6,126 nt of DNA, from assembly GCA_036558265.1 (NCBI GenBank), contig DATBFY010000221.1, positions 1 through 6,126 of the forward strand, given 5' to 3'. Shown here piece by piece: positions 1 to 4,835 of this stretch. The translations under genes and the position numbers were made by a program. Source of the DNA: RYN-433 sp036558265 (GTDB lineage Bacteria; Planctomycetota; Phycisphaerae; Tepidisphaerales; Tepidisphaeraceae). How positions within the stretch are numbered: position 1 is the first letter of the stretch; every line of letters starts with the position of its first letter. The notes beneath the pieces were generated by a model. The model was given only the letters and a program-made list of their open reading frames with translations, made no database searches and had not been told where the DNA came from.

Positions 1-1032
1 CATCGTGTCCTTCCAGAGCTCCAGGTTCTCCAGGTACACGCTGGTGCCCCGGGCGACGCACGTCAGCGGGTCTTCCGCCAGCCGCACGTCCAGGCCCGTC
101 GCGTTGGAGATCACCGTGGTCAGCCCGCGGAGCAGGCTCGACCCGCCCGCCATGGTGATGCCGTTGTCCACCAGGTCCGCCGCCAGTTCCGGGGCGGCCT
201 GTTCGAGGGTCTGCGTGACCGCCTGCACGATCGCCGTCACCGGCTCCTGCAGCGCCTCGCGGATTTCTTCGGCCGTCACGATCGTCTTGCGCGGCAGGCC
301 GCTGATCATGTCGCGGCCGCGGACTTCCATGCTCGGCTCCTCGTCGCCCCACGGGGCGGCGCTGCCGATCTCGATCTTGATCCGTTCGGCCATCTGCTCG
401 CCGATGGCCATGTTGTAGGTCTTGCGCATGTGCCCGATGATCGCCTCGTCGAAGTCGTCGCCGGCGACGCGCTCGGAGCGGCAGACGGAAATGTCCGCCA
501 GCGAGATGATGGCGACCTCGGTCGTCCCCCCGCCGATGTCCACGATCATGCTCGCGGTCGGTTCGGTGACCGGCAGTCCCGCGCCGATGGCGGCGGCCAT
601 GGGCTCCTCGACGAGGAAGACGCGGCGGGCGCCGGCGCGCTCGGCGCTGTCCAGGACGGCGCGCTTCTCGACGGCGGTGATGCCGCTGGGGATCGCGATC
701 ACGACGCGCGGGCCGATGAAGTGCTTTCGCCCGTGAACGCGCCGGATGAAGTAGCTCAGCATCGCCTCGGTGATCTCAAAGTCGCTGATCACGCCGTCCT
801 TGAGCGGGCGGATCGCCGTGATGCTGCCCGGGGTCTTGCCGAGCATTTCCTTGGCGACCAACCCGACCGCGTTGCCGTTCTGGAGGACGCGGTTGGTGCC
901 CTTCTTGACGGCGACGACGCTGGGCTCGTTGAGGACGATGCCCTCACCCTTGACGCACACCAGGGTGTTGCAGGTCCCCAGGTCGATGCCCATATCGACG
1001 CTGAACATGCCTAGCAGGCGATCGAAAATCAC
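1..1032 (-). CDS. mreB: Rod shape-determining protein MreB (3' end cut by window edge)
   Basis: Bacterial actin homologue that polymerises on the inner face of the cytoplasmic membrane in an ATP-dependent way and positions the elongation machinery for peptidoglycan synthesis. I translated the minus strand: 344 codons are visible with no stop, close to the roughly 345 residues usual for MreB, so only a few C-terminal residues are missing. Visible family marks: N-terminal amphipathic stretch MIFDRLLGMF (residues 1-10), phosphate-1 motif GIDLGTCNTL (15-24), GIVLNEPSVVAV (31-42), EEPMAAAIGAGLPV (142-155), phosphate-2 motif IVDIGGGTTEVA (163-174), ERIKIEIGSA (216-225) and adenosine motif MAGGSSLLRGL (294-304). 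The GTG start is chosen because GAGGAG lies 6 bases upstream and the N-terminus then aligns with known MreB proteins from residue 1. Oddities: Cys where Ala is usual in DLGTxNT, and GGSSLL in place of the usual GGGALL. In many bacteria mreC/mreD follow; they would lie left of this window. Confidence 0.97.
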   Translation of the reverse strand, partial: MIFDRLLGMFSVDMGIDLGTCNTLVCVKGEGIVLNEPSVVAVKKGTNRVLQNGNAVGLVAKEMLGKTPGSITAIRPLKDGVISDFEITEAMLSYFIRRVHGRKHFIGPRVVIAIPSGITAVEKRAVLDSAERAGARRVFLVEEPMAAAIGAGLPVTEPTASMIVDIGGGTTEVAIISLADISVCRSERVAGDDFDEAIIGHMRKTYNMAIGEQMAERIKIEIGSAAPWGDEEPSMEVRGRDMISGLPRKTIVTAEEIREALQEPVTAIVQAVTQTLEQAAPELAADLVDNGITMAGGSSLLRGLTTVISNATGLDVRLAEDPLTCVARGTSVYLENLELWKDTM

Positions 1033-1038
1033 GTGGCG

Positions 1039-1044
1039 CTCCTC
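1039..1044 (-). promoter_or_regulatory. Ribosome binding site of mreB
   Basis: GAGGAG on the minus strand, 6 bases before the GTG at 1032. It decides the start: the in-frame ATG eight codons later (MFSVDMG) would lose the membrane-binding N-terminal helix and has no comparable site. Confidence 0.85.
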
Positions 1045-1049
1045 GTAAC

Positions 1050-1108
1050 TCCGGTCCAACGAACACCGCGCGACGCGGGCGCGGTCTGTCACGACGCTCT
1101 GGACCGGA
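1050..1108 (-). promoter_or_regulatory. Inverted repeats in the mreB leader (possible structured 5' UTR)
   Basis: A 9-bp perfect inverted repeat, TCCGGTCCA at 1050-1058 and TGGACCGGA at 1100-1108, encloses a second perfect 7-bp hairpin (ACCGCGC at 1065-1071 with GCGCGGT at 1079-1085, 7-base loop). Read on the mreB strand, the closed outer stem would end 5 bases before the GAGGAG ribosome binding site. This could be a translational control element or RNA-stabilising structure, or the dyad could be a DNA site for a regulator. GC content here is high, so the inner stem alone would not be notable; the nested pair next to the binding site is. The promoter is not identified, so it is not shown that the transcript includes both arms. 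Confidence 0.4.
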
Positions 1109-1389
1109 CTATCGTCAAACGGAAGGGGCTACACTAGAAGTGGACGGCCGCCTTGCGCACATTGGCTTTCGCGCGGGTGCGAGTGCGTTGCGCGTGATGC
1201 GGCGGACACGTCCGGCGCGTCCGCGGCAGCGCGTCGGGGGGGATCGAACGCGCGCGCCAAGGGCGACCTGGGGTGTCCGGGCCGTTCTTCCAGAATCCCA
1301 TTCCCGGACCCACGCCGACACTCCGGCCGACGCGACGACAGGTCCGAAAATACTGCCCGGTACGCGCGGCTAAGGTACAGGACGAATAG

Positions 1390-1402
1390 ATTTGCTGCAA
1401 AT
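1390..1402. repeat. 13-base odd palindrome ATTTGCTGCAAAT
   Basis: Six-base arms ATTTGC and GCAAAT flank a single central T, in the AT-richer end of the intergenic region. The form suits a dimeric protein binding site, but no regulator can be assigned. It lies about 360 bases upstream of the mreB start and about 65 bases past the end of the LESRR-motif gene. Chance occurrence is possible. Confidence 0.3.
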
Positions 1403-1405
1403 GCG

Positions 1406-1429
1406 GCGCGGCGAGACTTGCGCGGCGAG
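1406..1429. repeat. Two direct copies of GCGCGGCGAG, 14 bases apart
   Basis: Copies at 1406-1415 and 1420-1429, separated by ACTT. There is no third copy in register. Function unknown; it could be a small duplication or part of a regulatory site beside the palindrome at 1390-1402. Confidence 0.4.
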
Positions 1430-1465
1430 GCGGCTTCAGACCTTTGGGTTTTCGCCTTTGAATTA

Positions 1466-2023
1466 TTAAGGCAACGTGTTCAACCCGAACGTCCCGTTAT
1501 ATGACGTCTGCGGCGTGTAGTACTCGATCTCCCCCTCCAGCGCCGCCCCGTGCCCCTTCTTCCCCCCCAGCGTCATGGTGACCTTGACCACCAGTTTCGG
1601 CGACAGCACCAGCAGCGACAGCCGGCCGGTCGGCTGGTCGTAGGTGAGCTGGCCGCTTACCTGAAAGCTTTGTTTCCCCGTAAAATCGAGCGCCGCGAAC
1701 AACTCCCCATGCCTGGCCTCGCTGACCTTTAGCGATAGCGTGCCCTGGTAGACGGGATCGGTCGAGGCGTGTGACCCGGACCACGTGCCGATCAGCGTCG
1801 GCGCGATCCGGCGCAGTGGCGGGCCCACGGGCGTATCGTCCCGGGAAGTGTGATGGTGATGTTTGCCCGGGGCTGGTGCGGGAGGGGGACCCGGCTGATC
1901 GACCGGGGGTGGCGGCGCGGACGGACCCGTCGGCGAGCAATCTCCCCCGAGAAACACCGACGACATCAGTCGCCGGGATTCCAGGCTTTCCAGCACTGTC
2001 ACTGCCATTGCTTTTCGTGCCAT
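1466..2023 (-). CDS. Small exported protein with planctomycete LESRR-type N-terminal motif
   Basis: Predicted 185-residue protein with no name I recognise. The N-terminus carries the LESLESRRLMSS motif (residues 11-22), a variant of the LEPR/LESRRLxS signature seen at the start of many exported or surface planctomycete proteins. A Pro-rich linker (36-52, PPPP and PPPAPAP runs) and a four-histidine tract (55-58) follow. From about residue 75 the chain looks beta-rich: IGTWSGSHAS, YQGTLSLKVSEA, LFAALDFTGKQSFQVSGQLTY, LEGEIEYYTPQTSYNGTFGL. Alternating hydrophobic strands with GTWxG, xGxL and YNGTF turns suggest a compact beta-barrel or lipocalin-like fold, but this is inference. The ATG at 2023 is preferred over an in-frame GTG at 2053 because GGGAGG lies 5 bases upstream and the motif then sits at the N-terminus as in relatives. 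The gene is divergent from the LuxR-type regulator. No clear terminator follows the TAA. Confidence 0.82.
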   Translation of the reverse strand: MARKAMAVTVLESLESRRLMSSVFLGGDCSPTGPSAPPPPVDQPGPPPAPAPGKHHHHTSRDDTPVGPPLRRIAPTLIGTWSGSHASTDPVYQGTLSLKVSEARHGELFAALDFTGKQSFQVSGQLTYDQPTGRLSLLVLSPKLVVKVTMTLGGKKGHGAALEGEIEYYTPQTSYNGTFGLNTLP

Positions 2024-2028
2024 CCGAC

Positions 2029-2034
2029 CCTCCC
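2029..2034 (-). promoter_or_regulatory. Ribosome binding site of the LESRR-motif gene
   Basis: GGGAGG on the minus strand, 5 bases before the ATG at 2023. It supports this start over the GTG at 2053, which would add ten mostly polar and basic residues (MRRQVRWEGR). Confidence 0.7.
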
Positions 2035-2057
2035 ATCGGACTTGTCGGCGCACGGGC

Positions 2058-2085
2058 GAGGCCGCTTCAGCGGTCGGGCCTCCTT
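2058..2085 (-). promoter_or_regulatory. Orphan AAGGAGG with overlapping stem in the leader of the LESRR-motif gene
   Basis: On the minus strand a perfect Shine-Dalgarno-like AAGGAGG (complement of 2079-2085) is followed by no ATG, GTG or TTG at a usable distance. Its GAGG is part of GAGGCC, which can pair with GGCCTC further on (6 bp, 2058-2063 with 2077-2082). An alternative small hairpin, CCGC-TTCA-GCGG on the plus strand (2062-2073), shares bases with that stem. It could be a standby ribosome site or a regulatory leader, or chance in GC-rich DNA. Confidence 0.3.
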
Positions 2086-2161
2086 AAATTCGGAACAATC
2101 GGAAAACCCGGAGCCCCCCTTAATGCCCCAATGCCCGCCTCTCCCGAACTTTGCGCGAAAA

Positions 2162-2171
2162 TCAAATTTGA
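2162..2171. repeat. Perfect 10-base palindrome TCAAATTTGA
   Basis: Lies in the divergent region, 32 bases before the regulator's ATG, and overlaps the -35-like TTGAGC of a candidate promoter. The position fits an operator, perhaps for autoregulation, but the site is short and no binding protein is known. Confidence 0.3.
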
Positions 2172-2195
2172 GCCATCTGCTCCTTAGGGTAAAGT
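2168..2195 (+). promoter_or_regulatory. Weak sigma70-like promoter candidate for the LuxR-type regulator
   Basis: TTGAGC (2168-2173), a 16-base spacer and TAAAGT (2190-2195), each matching four of six consensus positions. If used, transcription would begin only a few bases before the ATG at 2204, giving an almost leaderless message. That would agree with the lack of a good ribosome binding site there. Planctomycete promoters are poorly characterised, so this is tentative. Confidence 0.25.
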
Positions 2196-2203
2196 GGATC
2201 ACC

Positions 2204-3043
2204 ATGCCGCAATCCCGCCCCCCCAAACGCCTGCGACTGCGCGACATCCGAAACGTCTTTCGTCTCATCGGTGAAGTTCGAGAGCTGGGCGCCGACCCTA
2301 AGGTCTGGCGCCCCCACATGATCAAGCGCCTGCGCGAGCTTTTCGGCGCCGAGATCGTGATCTCCTCCGAAGTCCACGCCCAGACCACCAAGGTGCCCGG
2401 AAAGCTCAAGATGATCGACATCGGCTGGGGATGCGACAGCGAAGCCAACCTCTGGGACATCCACACCGAGCGCGACGATGAGAACCTGGAGGAGTGGCGG
2501 ATCGCCGCCGGGCACGTCCCCGAGGATCACGCCCACACCCCCACCGAGGACCAGACCGGCGCGGTCGAGGTGCCCGTCCACCCCATCAAGCCGGTGTATG
2601 GGGGCAAGTCGTTCGTGTTGTCGCAGTACTCGCTGCCCCACATCATGGCGGTGGACCAACTCGGCTTGCACCGTGCGTACGGCGACGCGCCCTTCAGCCC
2701 CGCCGAGCACCGGCTGGTGCGCTTATTTCACACGGAACTGGGCCGGCTCTGGAAGCGGGACGTGCTGCGCGAGGCAAAGGACCCCACCCACGACCTGCCG
2801 CCGCGGCTCTCTCAGACGCTGGCGGAGCTGCTCTCGGGCAAGAGCGAGAAGGAGATCGCCGCGCGCCTGGAGCTGTCGCGGCACACCATTCACAACTACG
2901 TCAAGGCGCTGCACCAGCGGTTCGAGGTTTCCAGTCGCGGGGAATTGCTGGCAAAGGTGGGCGCGGCGACCAAACCGGACTTCACCCCGAGGCTAAGCAT
3001 CACGCTGCCCCGACCGGACAAGTCACCCACGCGAAAGGAGTGA
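2204..3043 (+). CDS. Transcriptional regulator with C-terminal LuxR-type helix-turn-helix
   Basis: Predicted 279-residue DNA-binding protein. The C-terminal domain (about 198-252) is a LuxR/GerE helix-turn-helix: LPPRLSQTLAELLSGKSEKEIAARLELSRHTIHNYVKALHQRF, with EIAARL and the recognition helix SRHTIHNYVKALH. RGELLAKV closes the domain. The N-terminal half (about 10-185) is not a response-regulator receiver: no phospho-acceptor pattern is seen. It has an alpha/beta, GAF-like look (LFGAEIVISSEV at 46-56, SFVLSQYSL, FSPAEHRLVRLFHTELGRLW at 164-183), an arrangement I associate with orphan planctomycete regulators, so it may sense a ligand; none can be named. The frame is open upstream to an ATG at 1850, but that stretch crosses the divergent gene's coding sequence. 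ATG 2204 is the best start although its ribosome site is weak (GTGG). The last 25 residues are polar and basic. Targets unknown; the divergent LESRR-motif gene is the obvious first candidate. Confidence 0.88.
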   Translation: MPQSRPPKRLRLRDIRNVFRLIGEVRELGADPKVWRPHMIKRLRELFGAEIVISSEVHAQTTKVPGKLKMIDIGWGCDSEANLWDIHTERDDENLEEWRIAAGHVPEDHAHTPTEDQTGAVEVPVHPIKPVYGGKSFVLSQYSLPHIMAVDQLGLHRAYGDAPFSPAEHRLVRLFHTELGRLWKRDVLREAKDPTHDLPPRLSQTLAELLSGKSEKEIAARLELSRHTIHNYVKALHQRFEVSSRGELLAKVGAATKPDFTPRLSITLPRPDKSPTRKE

Positions 3044-3050
3044 ACCAAGC

Positions 3051-3088
3051 GCCCCGCGCGACCGCGACAGGCGCGCGGCACGCGGGGC
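3051..3088 (+). terminator. GC-rich hairpin just past the regulator's stop codon
   Basis: GCCCCGCG (3051-3058) can pair with CGCGGGGC (3081-3088), or CCGCGCG (3054-3060) with CGCGCGG (3072-3078). It starts 7 bases after the TGA. No T run follows, so it is not a classic intrinsic terminator. It may slow polymerase or protect the 3' end, with the hairpin at 3205-3236 as the main stop. Confidence 0.35.
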
Positions 3089-3182
3089 ACTCGCAGAGGA
3101 ACGGGGGTGCTTTACTCCGGGGGCGATGATGCACTGGGCGGAGCAGTGCGGGCAATCACCGAAACTCGCACATCTCATCCGC

Positions 3183-3206
3183 TTCTCATCTGGCGCAAAA
3201 TGAGAA
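3183..3206. repeat. 7-bp inverted repeat overlapping the terminator hairpin
   Basis: TTCTCAT (3183-3189) and ATGAGAA (3200-3206) are exact reverse complements with a 10-base loop. The right arm shares two bases with the base of the 12-bp hairpin at 3205-3236, so the two stems would stack or compete at their junction. This is probably an extension of the terminator region. Confidence 0.35.
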
Positions 3207-3236
3207 CGTCCCGTGCCACCCACAGCACGGGACGTT
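3205..3236. terminator. Perfect 12-bp hairpin, probable bidirectional terminator
   Basis: AACGTCCCGTGC (3205-3216) and GCACGGGACGTT (3225-3236) are exact reverse complements with an 8-base loop. The hairpin lies between two convergent genes (regulator ends at 3043, repeat protein ends at 3338). Downstream on plus the sequence is T then CGGG; on minus it is CTCATTTT. Neither side is a strong U tract, but the stem begins and ends in AA/TT. Position and symmetry favour a shared terminator for both strands. No gene is seen in the whole 3044-3337 interval. Confidence 0.65.
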
Positions 3237-3337
3237 TCGGGAAATTCCAAAGGGTCTGACCGGGGGAAGACGCGAACTTGTACCCGCCTGTTACGCGCCA
3301 GACCATCGCCCTGAACGGGGCACTCCACCAGCGCGAG

Positions 3338-4759
3338 TCACTTCTTGACGGTCACCTCCGCCACCTTTCCCGAAACGACCTCGATCTGCACGGCGTTGGG
3401 ATCCTTGGGATCCTCGGGGAACTGCGGCCTGGTCGAGACCGTGTAAGGGCCCGGCGGGACTTCCTTGAACTCGAACGTGCCGTCCGCCCCCACGTTCGCC
3501 GACCCGCCCCACTTGCCGATCGGATCGCCCGGGGGCGCGACGTTGATATTCCCTCCGCCCGCGGGCTTGCCCGCCTTACCGATCACCTTGCCGCGAATCG
3601 TGCCCGTCGCGACCACCTTCAGCTCGACCGGCCGCGGCTGGGGAACGGCATGAAGCTTGAGTCCCTCGACCTGGAACCAGCCGGGCGTGTAACCCCAGAT
3701 CTGGAGGTAGCCGGCGGGGACGTTCGGGAGCGCGAAATGTCCCTGGGCATCCGTTTTGGTTTCCGCCGCGTCGGGCAGGGGATAGCCGCGGCCATCGATC
3801 CCCATCGTGTTGCTCGCGCGGATGTTGACGCCGGCGACCGGCTTGCCTTGGCTGTCGGTCATCGTGCCGCTGAAGGTCACAATCTTGCAAAGCTCGATCG
3901 TTAGCTTTCGGCTGGAGCCGTCCTTGAGTTCCTCGTAGCCGAGCATGCGGGGGGCATAGCCGGGGGCGGCGGCGACCAGGCGATACTGCCCATCAGCGAT
4001 GCCGGCGACCTCAAAACGGCCCAGTTTATCACTCGTGCCGGCGACGACCTTTTCATAGGTGTTTTGCGGCCTCTGGAGACGTTCGACACGAACCTGCGCG
4101 CCGTCGATCGGCTTACCATTGGCCATGTCAAAAACGTCACCGCGCAGCATCGCACCGCCCTTGGCCTTCTGACCAGCCCCGGCCGCTGGCACGGGGACGC
4201 GCTGGTCGATCACCTGCACCCCATCGGGCACCTTGGCCTGCTTCCAGTCGATCTTGGGGGTCAGGTAGACATCCATGCGCGGCGGAGCGACGGGGTTGCG
4301 GAAGTTGGGCTGGTCGGCCGCAAAGGTGCTCCGCGGGTCGTTGTAGAGGCGGTGCCAGCTCTCCGGCACCCAGACGGTGAACGACCAGTCATAGTGCGTG
4401 TCCGACTTCGGATCCTTGTCATCGGTTAGAAATTGGCAGTTGGCCGGCCCGTCGTGGAGGACGACCTGGACCGCCGGGGCGCGGACGGCGCCCAGCGCCT
4501 TCAGGGCCTCGTTGAGCGCGGCGGCGTCGCCGCGGTAGAGGAACGTCCACTCCCCGCCACCGAACGGCGGGCCCTCGTACCAGCCGACGCGGGTCTTGAG
4601 GTTGGCCACATCCACCGCGCCCAGGGGCCAGCCGGCGTCGGTCACGGGCGTGTTGCCCTTGCCGACCATGATCAGCGCGGGGGAGGGAGTGACGAAGTAA
4701 AGGAGCACGAAGGCAACGATGGCGGCAAGCCACCGCCATGGCCGAGGCGACGATCGCAT
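3338..4759 (-). CDS. Envelope protein with three carboxypeptidase-regulatory-like repeats
   Basis: Predicted 473-residue protein. Basic residues and a hydrophobic helix at the N-terminus (WRWLAAIVAFVLLYFV, 8-23) indicate a signal peptide or membrane anchor, so the bulk lies outside the cytoplasm. Residues about 45-185 form a region I cannot assign to a named family (YEGPPFGGGEWTFLYRG at 61-77, LHDGPANCQF, HYDWSFTVWVPESWHRLY, PPRMDVYL). Then come three beta-sandwich repeats of the carboxypeptidase-regulatory-like type: about 203-290 (LRGDVFDMANGKPIDGAQVRVE ... DKLGRFEVAGIADGQYRLVAAAPGY), 296-382 (FSGTMTDSQGKPVAGVNIRAS ... AQGHFALPNVPAGY) and 385-472 (GTIRGKVIGKAGKPAGGGNINV ... ADGTFEFKEVPPGPYTV). 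No zinc-binding or catalytic peptidase motif is seen, so despite the domain name it is not an enzyme by this evidence; binding or scaffolding is more likely. The start has GGAG 8 bases upstream. It follows the DUF3592 gene by 76 bases on the same strand, probably co-transcribed. Confidence 0.88.
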   Translation of the reverse strand: MRSSPRPWRWLAAIVAFVLLYFVTPSPALIMVGKGNTPVTDAGWPLGAVDVANLKTRVGWYEGPPFGGGEWTFLYRGDAAALNEALKALGAVRAPAVQVVLHDGPANCQFLTDDKDPKSDTHYDWSFTVWVPESWHRLYNDPRSTFAADQPNFRNPVAPPRMDVYLTPKIDWKQAKVPDGVQVIDQRVPVPAAGAGQKAKGGAMLRGDVFDMANGKPIDGAQVRVERLQRPQNTYEKVVAGTSDKLGRFEVAGIADGQYRLVAAAPGYAPRMLGYEELKDGSSRKLTIELCKIVTFSGTMTDSQGKPVAGVNIRASNTMGIDGRGYPLPDAAETKTDAQGHFALPNVPAGYLQIWGYTPGWFQVEGLKLHAVPQPRPVELKVVATGTIRGKVIGKAGKPAGGGNINVAPPGDPIGKWGGSANVGADGTFEFKEVPPGPYTVSTRPQFPEDPKDPNAVQIEVVSGKVAEVTVKK

Positions 4760-4767
4760 TTGACGAT

Positions 4768-4771
4768 CTCC
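4768..4771 (-). promoter_or_regulatory. Ribosome binding site of the repeat protein gene
   Basis: CGGAG on the minus strand with 8 bases to the ATG at 4759. The 76-base gap to the upstream DUF3592 gene shows no terminator-like hairpin with a T run, which favours one transcript. Confidence 0.6.
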
Positions 4772-4835
4772 GTGTGAGATGACCGACTGCGAAGACCCGG
4801 GCAGATGGACGCCGGCGCGACCCGAAAGTTCCCCC

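Larger units (their letters stand above)
1033..1465. other. 433-base intergenic region between the LESRR-motif gene and mreB
   Basis: No convincing gene. Open frames here are short, Arg/Pro/Ala-rich and without family resemblance, as expected by chance at this GC content. The right end (about 1380-1465) is richer in A and T than the rest and holds a 13-base odd palindrome and a 10-base tandem repeat, listed separately. No confident promoter was found: TTGACG occurs on the minus strand (complement of 1113-1118), but the bases at the expected -10 distance (GTCGTG) do not match. No tRNA or rRNA seen. The region probably carries the mreB promoter and leader. Confidence 0.6.

Noticed and set aside
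430..1014. 194-codon plus-strand frame opposite mreB
   Set aside because: Asp/Ala/Gly/Arg-rich shadow of the certain mreB coding strand.
1090..1118. TTGACG on the minus strand as the mreB -35 box
   Set aside because: At 17 bases spacing the -10 would be GTCGTG, which does not fit.
1225..1265. GTTCGATC on the minus strand resembling a tRNA T-loop
   Set aside because: The flanking bases (GCGCG before, CCCCC after) cannot form the T stem, and no anticodon arm, acceptor stem or CCA end is seen.
1140..1373. 77-codon plus-strand frame in the mreB upstream region
   Set aside because: Starts with GTG, Arg/Ala/Pro-rich, no family resemblance and a poorly spaced purine run; such frames arise by chance in GC-rich DNA.
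1115..1400. Two overlapping minus-strand frames of 68 and 88 codons
   Set aside because: Overlap each other in different frames, have random-looking Arg-rich composition and no convincing ribosome site.
1850..2203. N-terminal extension of the LuxR-type regulator to the ATG at 1850
   Set aside because: It would run antisense through the start of the LESRR-motif gene, and its residues look random; ATG 2204 begins the part with protein-like character.
3338..4759. Reading the repeat protein as a metallocarboxypeptidase
   Set aside because: Only regulatory-like beta-sandwich repeats are present; no HxxE...H zinc site or peptidase domain is seen.
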